From positions 124,001 through 188,000 of the forward strand of contig NZ_CP066362.1 in assembly GCF_030323865.1 (NCBI RefSeq): a stretch of 64,000 nucleotides of DNA. The letters are read 5' to 3'. The position numbers and the translations under genes are program-made. This stretch comes from Pseudarthrobacter defluvii (GTDB lineage: Bacteria > Actinomycetota > Actinomycetes > Actinomycetales > Micrococcaceae). How positions within the stretch are numbered: position 1 is the stretch's first letter; the number at the start of each line of letters is the position of its first letter. The notes under the pieces are model-generated. The model was given only the letters and a program-made list of their open reading frames with translations, made no database searches and was not told the origin of the DNA. Of the stretch, positions 33,594-41,944 are shown piece after piece.

Positions 33594-34466
33594 TTAGTGC
33601 GCTTCCAGCGGGTATGCCACGTAGGCGAAGCGTTGGGAGTCCGGCGACCAACTGTTGACGTTGAGGGTGCCCTGGCCGCCGAACACCGGCCAGGTGTGCA
33701 GCGGCGCCGCCCAGTCGCTGGTGGGCACAAGGACGACGTCAACCGGCAGGTCCGCGGGGTGGCCTTGGGTTCCAGCGGGGAAACGGATGTACGTGGCCAG
33801 TCTGCTGTCGGGTGACAAGTGCGGGAACCAGTCGACGGTGCTGCTGTGCAGCAACCGCTCGAATCCGCTGCCGTCGGGCCGGATCCGGGCAAGCTGGGCG
33901 TGGCCGGGAGCGCTGCTGAAGGATTCCGTGTTGAGGTAGAGCCAGTCTCCCTCGGGGGAGTACTCGGGCCCGTCGCAGTGCCCTGGACCCACCTCCACGT
34001 CGTGGGAGGCTCCGCCTGCTGCGGGGATGGTCCGAAGCCGGCCGGGTTTGCCGAAGTCCCCGCCCTCTATGTCCACGTACGCCAGTTGCCGTCCGTCGGG
34101 GCTGACACCGTGCAGGAAGTGCCAGGACCCGTCGTCGTCCGTGATCCTGGTGGCCGAGCCGCCCGCAAGGGGCGCCCGGTAGATATGGCCGTCCTCGCCT
34201 GACAGGAAGATGCTGCTGCCGTCCGGGTGCAGGACGTGGTCGTTATTAAGCTCCGGGACGCCGTGGAGCGGAACTTCCGCGAGGGCACCGGACGCAAGGT
34301 CGAACCGCCACAGCCTGCCATTTCCGTTGAGGATCAATGCGCGGCCATCGAGTGTCCAGTTGGGTGCCTCGAGGAGTATATTCCCGGTGGAGTATGCAAG
34401 TTCCTGTTCCGCCGTCTCTGAGGCCACCCACACTTCGCAACGCTGGCGCGGCTGAAGCCTGCGCAC
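33594..34466 (-). CDS. TolB-like beta-propeller protein, last gene of sugar operon
   Basis: The protein of about 290 residues is built of repeated propeller blades with SPDGR/TLDGR turns (NWTLDGRALIL, LHPDGSSIFLSGEDG, HGVSPDGRQLAYV, SPEGDWLYLN, SPDSRLATY). HGVPELNNDHVLHPDG is reminiscent of oligogalacturonate-lyase-type propellers. No signal peptide. The start is uncertain: GTG at 34466, six bases beyond the upstream stop, is chosen; the frame extends further only as antisense of the isomerase gene. As part of the operon it may process a sugar intermediate, possibly by elimination, but this is inference. Confidence 0.7.
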   Translation of the reverse strand: MRRLQPRQRCEVWVASETAEQELAYSTGNILLEAPNWTLDGRALILNGNGRLWRFDLASGALAEVPLHGVPELNNDHVLHPDGSSIFLSGEDGHIYRAPLAGGSATRITDDDGSWHFLHGVSPDGRQLAYVDIEGGDFGKPGRLRTIPAAGGASHDVEVGPGHCDGPEYSPEGDWLYLNTESFSSAPGHAQLARIRPDGSGFERLLHSSTVDWFPHLSPDSRLATYIRFPAGTQGHPADLPVDVVLVPTSDWAAPLHTWPVFGGQGTLNVNSWSPDSQRFAYVAYPLEAH

Positions 34467-34471
34467 CGGGC

Positions 34472-35473
34472 TCAGTCTTTGCTGCTGAACGCGGCGTCGA
34501 AGCTGGTTTGGGAGGCGGGGAAGTCGTATTTCTTGAGGGCGGCGAGGGCTTCGGGGGCGCCGTGGAGGCGGTCCATGCCGGCATCTTCCCATTCGATGCT
34601 GATGGGGCCGTTGTAGCCGATGGCGGTCAGGGCGCGGAAGGAGGCTTCCCAGGGGACGTCGCCGCGGCCTGCGGAGACGAAGTCCCAGCCGCGGCGGGGA
34701 TCGCCCCAGGGCAGGTGGGAGCCCATGACGGTGTTGCGGCCGGTCTGGCGGACTTTGGTGTCCTTGCAGTCCACGTGGTAGATCCGGTCCTTGAAGTCCC
34801 AGATGAAGGAGACGGGGTCGATGCCCTGCCACATCATGTGCGAGGGGTCCCAGTTCAGGCCGAAGGCTTCGCGGTGGCCGATGGCTTCGAGGGTGCGGAC
34901 GGTGGTCCAGTAGTCGTAGGCGATTTCGCTCGGGTGGACTTCGTGGGCGAAGCGGATGCCGTTTTCGTCGAAGACGTCCAGGATGGGGTTCCAGCGGTCG
35001 GCGAAGTCCTGGTAGCCGGCATTGATGACTTTTTCGGGGACGGGCGGGAACATGGCGACGTATTGCCAGATGGAGGAGCCGGTGAAGCCGACGACCGTGT
35101 CCACGCCGAGGGCCTTGGCGAGCCGGGCGGTGTGCTTCATTTCCTCGGCGGCGCGGGTGCGGACACCTTCGGGGTCGCCGTCGCCCCAGACCTTGGACCC
35201 CACGATGGCTTGGTGGCGGAAGTCGATGGGGTCATCGCAGACGGCCTGGCCTTTGAGGTGGTTGGAGATGGCCCAGACCTTGAGGTTGTACTTGTCCAGG
35301 ATCTCGAGTTTGGATTCGACGTAGCCGGGTTCGTCCCAGCGCCAGGCGTCCAGGTGGTCGCCGGAGACCGCGATTTCGAGGCCGTCGTAGCCCCAGCCGG
35401 AAGCAAGCTTCGCGACTTCTTCGAAGGGCAGGTCGGCCCACTGGCCGGTGAACAGGGTAAAGGGGCGGGGCAT
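34472..35473 (-). CDS. Sugar phosphate isomerase/epimerase-type TIM barrel (LgdB-like candidate)
   Basis: The 333-residue protein belongs to the xylose-isomerase-like / AP-endonuclease-2 TIM-barrel superfamily. Metal-site segments are visible: HEVHPSEIAY, LNWDPSHMMWQG, YHVDCKDTK and ISIEWEDAG. In the levoglucosan pathway two members of this superfamily do beta-elimination of the 3-keto sugar and hydration of the resulting enone; this protein is a candidate for one of these steps. It lies 23 bases after the oxidoreductase gene and 5 bases before the propeller gene. Assignment to a specific step is inference. Confidence 0.8.
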   Translation of the reverse strand: MPRPFTLFTGQWADLPFEEVAKLASGWGYDGLEIAVSGDHLDAWRWDEPGYVESKLEILDKYNLKVWAISNHLKGQAVCDDPIDFRHQAIVGSKVWGDGDPEGVRTRAAEEMKHTARLAKALGVDTVVGFTGSSIWQYVAMFPPVPEKVINAGYQDFADRWNPILDVFDENGIRFAHEVHPSEIAYDYWTTVRTLEAIGHREAFGLNWDPSHMMWQGIDPVSFIWDFKDRIYHVDCKDTKVRQTGRNTVMGSHLPWGDPRRGWDFVSAGRGDVPWEASFRALTAIGYNGPISIEWEDAGMDRLHGAPEALAALKKYDFPASQTSFDAAFSSKD

Positions 35474-35496
35474 GGGGGGTCCTTAACTGGTGGGCG

Positions 35497-36687
35497 TTAG
35501 TGGCGGACGACGGTGAGGGTGCTCTTGTTGGCGGCGGATTCCTCCACCGCGTTCAGCACGTACTGGACGTTCAGTCCTTCTTCGAACGACGGCGAGGGCG
35601 CGGTTCCGTCCTCGATCGCGGTGAGGAAGTCGCGGACTTGGTGGGTGAAGGTGTGTTCCCAGCCGATGATGTGGCCCTGCGGCCACCATGCCTCGAGGTA
35701 GGGGTGTTCGGGCTCGTTGACCAGGATCCTGCGGAAGCCCTGTTCGCGGACCGGGAGGGTGGCGTCCAGGAAGCCAAGTTCGTTGAGGTTTTCCAGGTCG
35801 AACAGGAGGCTGCCCTTGTCGCCGTAGATTTCGATCTGGAGGCTGTTTTTCCTGCCCGTGGCCAGCCGGGAGACCTCCACTGAGGCGATGGCCCCGGAGG
35901 TGAGGGACAGCGTGGCCCAGGCGGCGTCGTCGACCGTTACGTCCTCGGGGCCGTCCGTGCCGGGTCGCTGGTTGACGAAGGTGCTGAGCCGGCCGGATAC
36001 CTCGGTGACCTGGTCCCCGAGGAGGAACAGGACCTGGTCGATGGCGTGGGAGGCGATGTCCCCGAGTGCTCCGGACCCGGCGGTTTCCTTGCGCAACCGC
36101 CAGGTCATGGGGGCCTGGGCGTCGGCGAGCCAGTCCTGCAGGTACGCGGCGCGGCCGTGCCGGACTGTGCCGATCCGGCCTTCGGCGATCAGCTCCTTGG
36201 CCAGGGCGAGGGCTGGGACGCGGCGGTAGTTGAAGCCGATCATCGACTGGATGCCCTTGGCCCTGGCTTTGGCGGCGGCCGCCGTCATGAGTTCGGCTTC
36301 GGCCAGGGTGTTGGCCAGCGGCTTTTCCACCAGCACGTGCTTGCCTGCCTCCAGCGCCGCAATGGCGATCTCGGCGTGCATCCAGCCCGGGGCGCAGATG
36401 TCCACGATGTCGATGTCGTCCCGGCTGATCACCGTGCGCCAGTCCGTGGCCGATTCCGCCCAGCCATACTTTGCTGCTGCCTCCGCGACGGCGCCGGCGT
36501 CCCGGCCCACGAGGACTTTCTGCTCGAAGGCCGGGACGTCGAAGAAACTGGCCACGTTCCGCCACGCGTTGGAGTGGGCCTTGCCCATGAAGGCGTAACC
36601 GATGGCGGCCACGCCCAGCGGGCGGGTGCCCGGCCGGGAAACCGGGCGGGAGGCCGGTGGTTCTGACGGGGGTGCGGGTGTGGTCAT
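35497..36687 (-). CDS. Gfo/Idh/MocA dehydrogenase, levoglucosan-dehydrogenase-like
   Basis: The 396-residue NAD(P)-dependent sugar dehydrogenase has a disordered Pro-rich N-terminus, AAIGYAFMGKAHSNAW as the dinucleotide-binding start, VLVEKPLANT with the catalytic lysine, NYRRVPALALAKELI, and YLQDWLAD...WRLRKETAGSGALGDIASHAID with the catalytic Asp/His. The YLQDW and AGSGALGDI..H pattern resembles bacterial levoglucosan dehydrogenase, as I remember that family. ATG at 36687 follows AGGAACG. With two TIM-barrel proteins and other Gfo enzymes in one operon, oxidation of a sugar C3 hydroxyl is the likely reaction. Exact substrate unknown. Confidence 0.82.
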   Translation of the reverse strand: MTTPAPPSEPPASRPVSRPGTRPLGVAAIGYAFMGKAHSNAWRNVASFFDVPAFEQKVLVGRDAGAVAEAAAKYGWAESATDWRTVISRDDIDIVDICAPGWMHAEIAIAALEAGKHVLVEKPLANTLAEAELMTAAAAKARAKGIQSMIGFNYRRVPALALAKELIAEGRIGTVRHGRAAYLQDWLADAQAPMTWRLRKETAGSGALGDIASHAIDQVLFLLGDQVTEVSGRLSTFVNQRPGTDGPEDVTVDDAAWATLSLTSGAIASVEVSRLATGRKNSLQIEIYGDKGSLLFDLENLNELGFLDATLPVREQGFRRILVNEPEHPYLEAWWPQGHIIGWEHTFTHQVRDFLTAIEDGTAPSPSFEEGLNVQYVLNAVEESAANKSTLTVVRH

Positions 36688-36733
36688 TTTGCGTTCCTGC
36701 TGGCTTCCTGCTTGCTGGAGAGGTGTTGCCGGG

Positions 36734-37852
36734 TTAGATGGTTGCGGTTTCCGGGGCCCAATCCTCGGGGAGGGCGGGGGATGCCGGAGCCGAGCTTTCC
36801 ACGTCGATAAACGTGCCGGCGTCGATGGATTCCGAGATGGAGACCATCGTGTCCAGGACGTGGTAGGCCAGCTCGCCGGTGGCGCGGTGCGGGACGCTGG
36901 CGCGCAGGGAGCGGGCCATGTCCAGCACGCCCATGCCGCGGCCGTTGGCCGGACCGGTGGCGGGAACAGTGGTCCAGTCCTCGTCGCCGGCGCGCCAAAG
37001 CTTGATGTCGCCGGTGAAGTAATTCGGGTCCGGCAGTGAAATGGTGGCCTCGGTGCCGGTGATTTCCACGAAGCCCATGCGCGTGCGGGGGGACTCGAAG
37101 GAGAAGACGCTGTGCGAGGAGGCACCGGATTCGAACTGCGCCATCGCGGAGACGTGGGTGGGCACCTCCACGGTGAACTCCTCGCCCGCCTTGGGTCCGG
37201 AACCGATCACGCGCACGTCCTTTGACTTGGAGCCGACGGCGGCCACCTTGCGGATGGAACCGAAGGCCTGGACCAGGGTGGTGAGGTAGTACGGGCCCAT
37301 GTCGAACAGGGGCCCGGCACCGTGCTGGAAGAGGAATGCCGGGTTGGGGTGCCAGGACTCCGGGCCGGGGGTCTGGAACGTGGTCATCGCCGTCAGCGGT
37401 GTGCCGATGTCGCCGCGCCGGATCAGCCGCAGCGCGGTCTGCAAGCCCGCGCCCAGGAAAGTGTCCGGGGCGCAGCCCAGCCGGATGCCGGCGGCGTCGG
37501 CGGTCTTCAGCAGGCCCAGCCCGGATTCGCGGTCCAGGGAGAACGGCTTTTCGGTCCAGACGTGCTTGCCGGCGTTGACGGCGGCGGTTGCCACCTCCAC
37601 GTGCGCGGCGGGGATGGTGAGGTTGACGATGATTTCGACGTCGGGGTGGTTCAGGGCCTTGTCCACCCCGCCCCACTCGGCGATGCCGTATTCCTTGGCG
37701 CGTGCCTCGGCTGCTTCCTCGAAGAGGTCCGCAATGACGTGGACCTTCAGGTCCGGGAACGCCGTGAGGTTGTCCAGGTACTGCTTGCTGATCACGCCGG
37801 CGCCGATGACGCCAACGCCGACAGGTCCCTTGCGGGATGCTGTGGTGCTCAT
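36734..37852 (-). CDS. Gfo/Idh/MocA oxidoreductase, candidate 3-keto-sugar reductase
   Basis: The 372-residue enzyme has GVIGAGVISKQYLDNL, the EKP motif in VWTEKPFSLD, GCAPDTFLGAGLQTALRLI and GPLFDMGPYYLTTLV containing the catalytic Asp and Tyr in place of the usual Asp-His. It is a distinct subfamily from the neighbour at 35497. In the oxidation-elimination-hydration-reduction scheme it could reduce 3-keto-glucose to glucose or perform the initial oxidation. Its ATG overlaps the upstream TIM-barrel stop by four bases with AGGAG before it, so it is translationally coupled. Confidence 0.82.
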   Translation of the reverse strand: MSTTASRKGPVGVGVIGAGVISKQYLDNLTAFPDLKVHVIADLFEEAAEARAKEYGIAEWGGVDKALNHPDVEIIVNLTIPAAHVEVATAAVNAGKHVWTEKPFSLDRESGLGLLKTADAAGIRLGCAPDTFLGAGLQTALRLIRRGDIGTPLTAMTTFQTPGPESWHPNPAFLFQHGAGPLFDMGPYYLTTLVQAFGSIRKVAAVGSKSKDVRVIGSGPKAGEEFTVEVPTHVSAMAQFESGASSHSVFSFESPRTRMGFVEITGTEATISLPDPNYFTGDIKLWRAGDEDWTTVPATGPANGRGMGVLDMARSLRASVPHRATGELAYHVLDTMVSISESIDAGTFIDVESSAPASPALPEDWAPETATI

Positions 37853-38595
37853 GCCTTGACTCCTTCGCCTGCAGCGTCCAGGAAGGACAGGCTCTGGGTG
37901 ATGCCCTCGAAGATGTCCCCGGCGTAGTCGTCGAACTCCACCACGCCCACCTCAAGGGACTTCGCGGCTGCGATGACGTCCATGACCGGCACCTTGCCCT
38001 GGCCTGCCGGCTGCTGGGTTTTGTTGTCCTTGTTCAGGGGCCCGTCCTTGATGTGGATGAACTTCACCCGGTCGCCAAGCCGCTGGAGGAGTTCCACGGG
38101 GTCCTGGCCGCCCACTGCCGCCCAGTAGGTGTCCACTTCCAGGACCAGTTCCGGATCCAGCAGCGACTCGAAGTACTCCAAAGCGGTGCGGCCTTCGATG
38201 GTGGACTCCAGCTCCCAGGCATGGTTGTGGTAGCCCACCCGGATGCCGTACTCCGCACCCTTCTTCGCAGCGGCGTTGAGCTTTTCGGCCGTGGCCTGGA
38301 TGTCTTCGGCCTTCTGCCAGTGCTCGGCTGGCAGGAACGGATCGATGACCGTGGTGATGCCCAGTTCCTTGGCTGCCGCAAAGATCTCGTCCTGGTCCTG
38401 GCTCATCAGGGGAGCGTGGCCGGACGGTGCGGTCAGGCCGTTCTCCTTCAGGGCCGCACCAAGCTCCTTGGCCGTGGCCACGAAGTTGTACGGCTCAACC
38501 TGGGTGTAGCCGATCTGCGCCACCTTTTTGATGGTTCCCGGAAGGTCCTCCGAAATGGCGTTGCGGAGGGTGTAAAGCTGCAATGAGTAGGACAT
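37849..38595 (-). CDS. Sugar phosphate isomerase/epimerase-type TIM barrel, short form
   Basis: The 248-residue protein begins MSYSLQLYTLRNAISEDLPG and shows VGYHNHAWEL, LVLEVDTYWAAVGG, IHIKDGPLN and VGVVEFDDYAGD as the four metal-ligand strands of the AP-endonuclease-2/xylose-isomerase-like barrel. This short type is common beside Gfo/Idh dehydrogenases, where members act as 3-keto-sugar eliminases, hydratases or epimerases. It is the second TIM barrel of the operon, 42 bases after the MalG-like permease and overlapping the next oxidoreductase. Confidence 0.82.
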   Translation of the reverse strand: MSYSLQLYTLRNAISEDLPGTIKKVAQIGYTQVEPYNFVATAKELGAALKENGLTAPSGHAPLMSQDQDEIFAAAKELGITTVIDPFLPAEHWQKAEDIQATAEKLNAAAKKGAEYGIRVGYHNHAWELESTIEGRTALEYFESLLDPELVLEVDTYWAAVGGQDPVELLQRLGDRVKFIHIKDGPLNKDNKTQQPAGQGKVPVMDVIAAAKSLEVGVVEFDDYAGDIFEGITQSLSFLDAAGEGVKA

Positions 38596-38637
38596 GGATT
38601 TCCTTTGTGGAGTGGTTGTTCAGAGGAAGTTGGGGAG

Positions 38638-39528
38638 TCAGCGGCCGGCGAGCGAGCCGCCGATGCCGCCGACGCTGAAGTATTTGTTCAGGGTGGCGAA
38701 GACGATTACGGGCGGGAGCATCATGACGACTGCCAGGGCCATGACCGAAGTCCAGTCTGTCGCGTTCTGCTGGAAGAAGGACTGCACGCCCATGGGGAGG
38801 GTGAAGATTTCGTTCGAGCGCAGGAACACGATGGCTACCAGGTAGTCGTTCCAGGCCAGGAGGAAAGCGAAGATCGCGGTGGACAGTACGCCGGGAAGCG
38901 AGTTCCGCAGGACCACCCGGGTGAAGGACCCGAAGACGGAACAGCCGTCGATCCACGAGGCTTCCTCGAGGCTGATGGGAATGGAGTCGAAGTACGCCGC
39001 CATCATCCAGGTGGCCACGGTCATGGTGGAGCCGACGTAGATGATGGTCAGGCCCAGGAGGTTGTCCACCAGGCCCATGCCGGCGAACAGGATGAACAGC
39101 GGCACCACCGAGGTGATGATGGGCAGCGACTGCATCACGAACAGCAGCAGCGAGTAGCCGGAGACTGCCTTGCTGCGGCCGCGGGAGAGGACGTAGCCGG
39201 CCGGGGCGGCGACGGCTACGGACACCACCACGGTGGAGAGCGTGGTGACCAGGCTGTTCTTCAGCCAGGTGGCGGCCAGGGTCTTGGAGAAGACATTGCT
39301 GAGGTTTTCGAAGGTGAAGCCGGTGGCGGTGCTGTTGGGTCCGGGCGTGAAGGCCAGCAGGACCGTGACCATGATGGGCACCAAAACGATCCCGGTGATG
39401 ATCAGGATTGCGGCGAACCGCCACCAGCGGCCGCGCTGGCCGGCTTCGGAGAGGGACCTGCGCCGTTTGCCGGCATCGATGCCAAGAGACGGGCCGGATT
39501 CGGGATGGGCGTGGAGGACTGCGCTCAT
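38638..39528 (-). CDS. Sugar ABC transporter permease, MalG type
   Basis: The 296-residue protein has six membrane helices and the inner-membrane EAA motif LEEASWIDGCSVFGSFTRVVLRNSLPG (about residues 190-216) that contacts the ATPase. N-terminal residues 1-35 are basic and cytoplasmic. It forms the importer with the MalF-like permease and the lipoprotein encoded upstream. Start and upstream stop overlap by one base (TAATG). No ATP-binding subunit is in the operon, so a shared MsmX/MsiK-type ATPase elsewhere is expected. Confidence 0.92.
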   Translation of the reverse strand: MSAVLHAHPESGPSLGIDAGKRRRSLSEAGQRGRWWRFAAILIITGIVLVPIMVTVLLAFTPGPNSTATGFTFENLSNVFSKTLAATWLKNSLVTTLSTVVVSVAVAAPAGYVLSRGRSKAVSGYSLLLFVMQSLPIITSVVPLFILFAGMGLVDNLLGLTIIYVGSTMTVATWMMAAYFDSIPISLEEASWIDGCSVFGSFTRVVLRNSLPGVLSTAIFAFLLAWNDYLVAIVFLRSNEIFTLPMGVQSFFQQNATDWTSVMALAVVMMLPPVIVFATLNKYFSVGGIGGSLAGR

Positions 39529-40490
39529 TATTCGACGCTCGACTTTCGGATCTGGCGGTACAGGATGACCGAGATGACCACCAGGGTCATGGTCATGAGG
39601 AAGGCGATGGCCACGCCGGGGCCGGTGGCGAAGTCCTGGAACACGGTCCGGTAGGCCAGGACCACCAGGGATGTGGTGGCGTTGACCGGGCCGCCGCCGG
39701 TGAGCAGGTAGATGGTGGGGAAGTCGTTGACGCAGAAGATGGTCATCAGGATCCAGCTGATGTAGGTGGAGCGGGCAATCAGCGGCAGGGTGATCTGGGT
39801 GAACTGCTGCCAGCGGCTGGCGCCGTCCATGCTCGCTGCTTCATAGACGGTGGTGTCCACGGACGCCAGCGCGGCCGAGATCATCATCATCATGAACGGG
39901 AAGCTGACCCAGACCTTGAACACCATCACCGTGATGGAGGCTAGGTTGGGGTCGGCCAGGAAGAGCGGGGTGCCCATGCCCAGGTTCCGGAACAGCGACG
40001 GGATCAGGCTGTCCGGGGTGGCCACTAGCCAGTTCCATGCGGTGGATGAGACCACGATGGGCACCACCCAGGGCAGGAGCAGCAGGACCTTGAACGTGCC
40101 GGCGGCCGGGATCTTGGTGCGCAGGAGCAGGGCCAGGCCGAGCCCCACCAGCCAGGATCCGAAGACACCCACGATGGTGAACCACAGCGTGAACTGGGCG
40201 GCCTTCCAGAACGCCGGCGAGGTCAGGACGGTGGCGAAGTTCTGCCCGCCCACGAAGTTGCCGGTCTGGAGCAGGTTTCCGTCGTGCGTCGCCTGGACGG
40301 CGGCATAGATCAGGGGGTAACCGTGGATCAGGACAAGGAGGACCACGGAGGGGAGCAGGAGCCAGAAGAATGTCCTGGTGGCCTGCGCCGAAAGCTTGCT
40401 CTTGCGTTTTCCGGGGACGGGCCCGGACCCGCCGGGGGCAACCCCGCGGCGGGCCCGGGACAGGCCGGACTGGGTGGTGGCGCTGGACAT
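39528..40490 (-). CDS. Sugar ABC transporter permease, MalF type
   Basis: The 320-residue protein has a basic N-terminus (PGKRKSKLSAQATRTFFWLLL), six membrane helices and the EAA loop YEAASMDGASRWQQFTQITLPLI. It pairs with the MalG-type permease. It begins 12 bases after the binding-protein stop and overlaps the next gene by one base, so the importer genes form one tight unit. Confidence 0.92.
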   Translation of the reverse strand: MSSATTQSGLSRARRGVAPGGSGPVPGKRKSKLSAQATRTFFWLLLPSVVLLVLIHGYPLIYAAVQATHDGNLLQTGNFVGGQNFATVLTSPAFWKAAQFTLWFTIVGVFGSWLVGLGLALLLRTKIPAAGTFKVLLLLPWVVPIVVSSTAWNWLVATPDSLIPSLFRNLGMGTPLFLADPNLASITVMVFKVWVSFPFMMMMISAALASVDTTVYEAASMDGASRWQQFTQITLPLIARSTYISWILMTIFCVNDFPTIYLLTGGGPVNATTSLVVLAYRTVFQDFATGPGVAIAFLMTMTLVVISVILYRQIRKSSVE

Positions 40491-40502
40491 GGGCGGTACG
40501 TC

Positions 40503-41831
40503 CTACTTCTTCAGGACCGATTCGAGGCCGGACTGGAAGGTCTGCAGGGCGGTCTTGGCGTCCGACTTCCCGGTGATAATGGTCTGGCTGAACTGGTTCA
40601 GGGCCTGCCCGCCGTCGAGCGCTGCGAGGTTGGCGTTCAGCTTGCTGCCCTGGGCAGCGAAGGTCTTGGCGATGGGCTGCCAGTCCTTGACGATCTTGAC
40701 GTTGTTGGGGTCGTTGGCGAACTCGGGAATCTCTGTGATCGACTTGAAGACCGGCAGGGCAGACATCAGCTTCTTCTGCCACAGCTGCTTGAGCTGGCCC
40801 AGGTAGTACACCAGGAACTCCTCCGAGGCGTCCTGCGACGGGGTGTTGGTGTACATCATGATGTTGTTCGGGAACACGATGGTGGCCTTGTCGCCGTGCG
40901 GGCCCTTAATGGGGTCAGCTACCAGGAGGTCGCCCGAGGTGTCGCCGACACGCTGCGGCACGTTCACCTGGAACAGGCCGTAGCCTGCCTTTCCGTCCTT
41001 CCACTGCGCCGACATGTTGTCCGTGGTGTAGCTGACTGCGGCGGGATCGATGATGCCGTTGGACACGAGTTCCAGGACGAACTCCATGGCCTCAACGTTG
41101 CGGTCGTTCATCAGGTCCAGCTCGCCGTCCTTGTTCCAGACACCGCCGCCGTTGTTGACCATCATCATGATCATGGAGTGGTTGGCGTAGTTGTTGCCCG
41201 CACCGGCGCCGGTGGTGAAGCCGAACGCTCCCACCTTCTTCAGGGCCTTGCCGGCTTCCAGCAGGGACGGCCAGTCCGTGGGAAGTGCCACGTTGGCCTT
41301 CTCGAACAGGGACTTGCGGTACCAGAAGACGCGCATGTCCAGCTGCCACGGGACGGCCACGTAGCCCTTGTCCGACTTGAACGGGTCCAGTACGCCGGGC
41401 AGGAAGTCGTCGAACTGGCCGTTGGCCTTCAGCTTCTCGATGACTTTGTCCGCGTAGGCGATCTGGCCCTGCTGCTCGAACTGGAAGGCCTGAAAGCCGC
41501 CGCCCGTGGACACAGCCGGGCCGGTCTTGGACGCGATTGCCGAGGAGAAGGTCTGGTAGAAGTTGTTCCACTGGATGATCTGGTAACTCGCCTTGGCGCC
41601 GTTGGCACCGTTGAAACCTTCCGCGATGCCCTTGGCGGCGTCGTTGTACGCCGGTGTTGCCCACGGCATGTCCCAGAACTTCACGGTCCCGCCGGCTCCG
41701 CCTCCGCCGCCGCCCTGTGAGGCCGAACCGCCGCCGCAGGCCGCGAGGAGGGGTGTTGCGGCAGCGGCAGCCGTCAGGCCCAGGAAACCGCGCCGGGAGA
41801 AGGAGCGGCGCTGTTCGGAAGTTGCGTTCAT
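40503..41831 (-). CDS. Extracellular sugar-binding lipoprotein, Tat-type signal
   Basis: The 442-residue family-1 solute-binding protein carries a twin-arginine signal (RRSFSRRGFLGLTAAAAATPLL) and a lipobox LAAC near residue 31, followed by a Gly-rich linker. The mature part has GTVKFWDMPWATPAY and PGVLDPFKSDKGYVAVPWQLDMRVFWYRKSLFEKANV, typical of oligosaccharide-binding proteins. It should be folded before export and anchored outside. It heads the importer genes; a hairpin and AAAGGA lie just upstream of its ATG, which may raise its expression relative to upstream genes. Confidence 0.92.
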   Translation of the reverse strand: MNATSEQRRSFSRRGFLGLTAAAAATPLLAACGGGSASQGGGGGGAGGTVKFWDMPWATPAYNDAAKGIAEGFNGANGAKASYQIIQWNNFYQTFSSAIASKTGPAVSTGGGFQAFQFEQQGQIAYADKVIEKLKANGQFDDFLPGVLDPFKSDKGYVAVPWQLDMRVFWYRKSLFEKANVALPTDWPSLLEAGKALKKVGAFGFTTGAGAGNNYANHSMIMMMVNNGGGVWNKDGELDLMNDRNVEAMEFVLELVSNGIIDPAAVSYTTDNMSAQWKDGKAGYGLFQVNVPQRVGDTSGDLLVADPIKGPHGDKATIVFPNNIMMYTNTPSQDASEEFLVYYLGQLKQLWQKKLMSALPVFKSITEIPEFANDPNNVKIVKDWQPIAKTFAAQGSKLNANLAALDGGQALNQFSQTIITGKSDAKTALQTFQSGLESVLKK

Positions 41832-41845
41832 GATGTGTCCTTTCG

Positions 41846-41879
41846 GGACCGCTTGCGCTGTGCGCGGTTGGTGCGGTCC
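41846..41879 (-). promoter_or_regulatory. Hairpin in the leader of the binding-protein gene
   Basis: GGACCGC (41873-41879 read on the minus strand) pairs with GCGGTCC (41846-41852), a 7-bp stem just before the ribosome site of the binding-protein gene. In ABC operons such hairpins often stabilise the binding-protein message; that role here is inference. Confidence 0.4.
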
Positions 41880-41944
41880 TGCTCATCGTTGAGAGTGGAG
41901 GTGGGACTGGACTGCTTTTTTCGGTTGCGTATCGGTAGGGCTGG

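Noticed and set aside
34467..34832. 5' extension of the beta-propeller gene frame
   Set aside because: The extra residues are Arg/Pro-rich antisense of the TIM-barrel gene; the coding pattern begins only after 34466.
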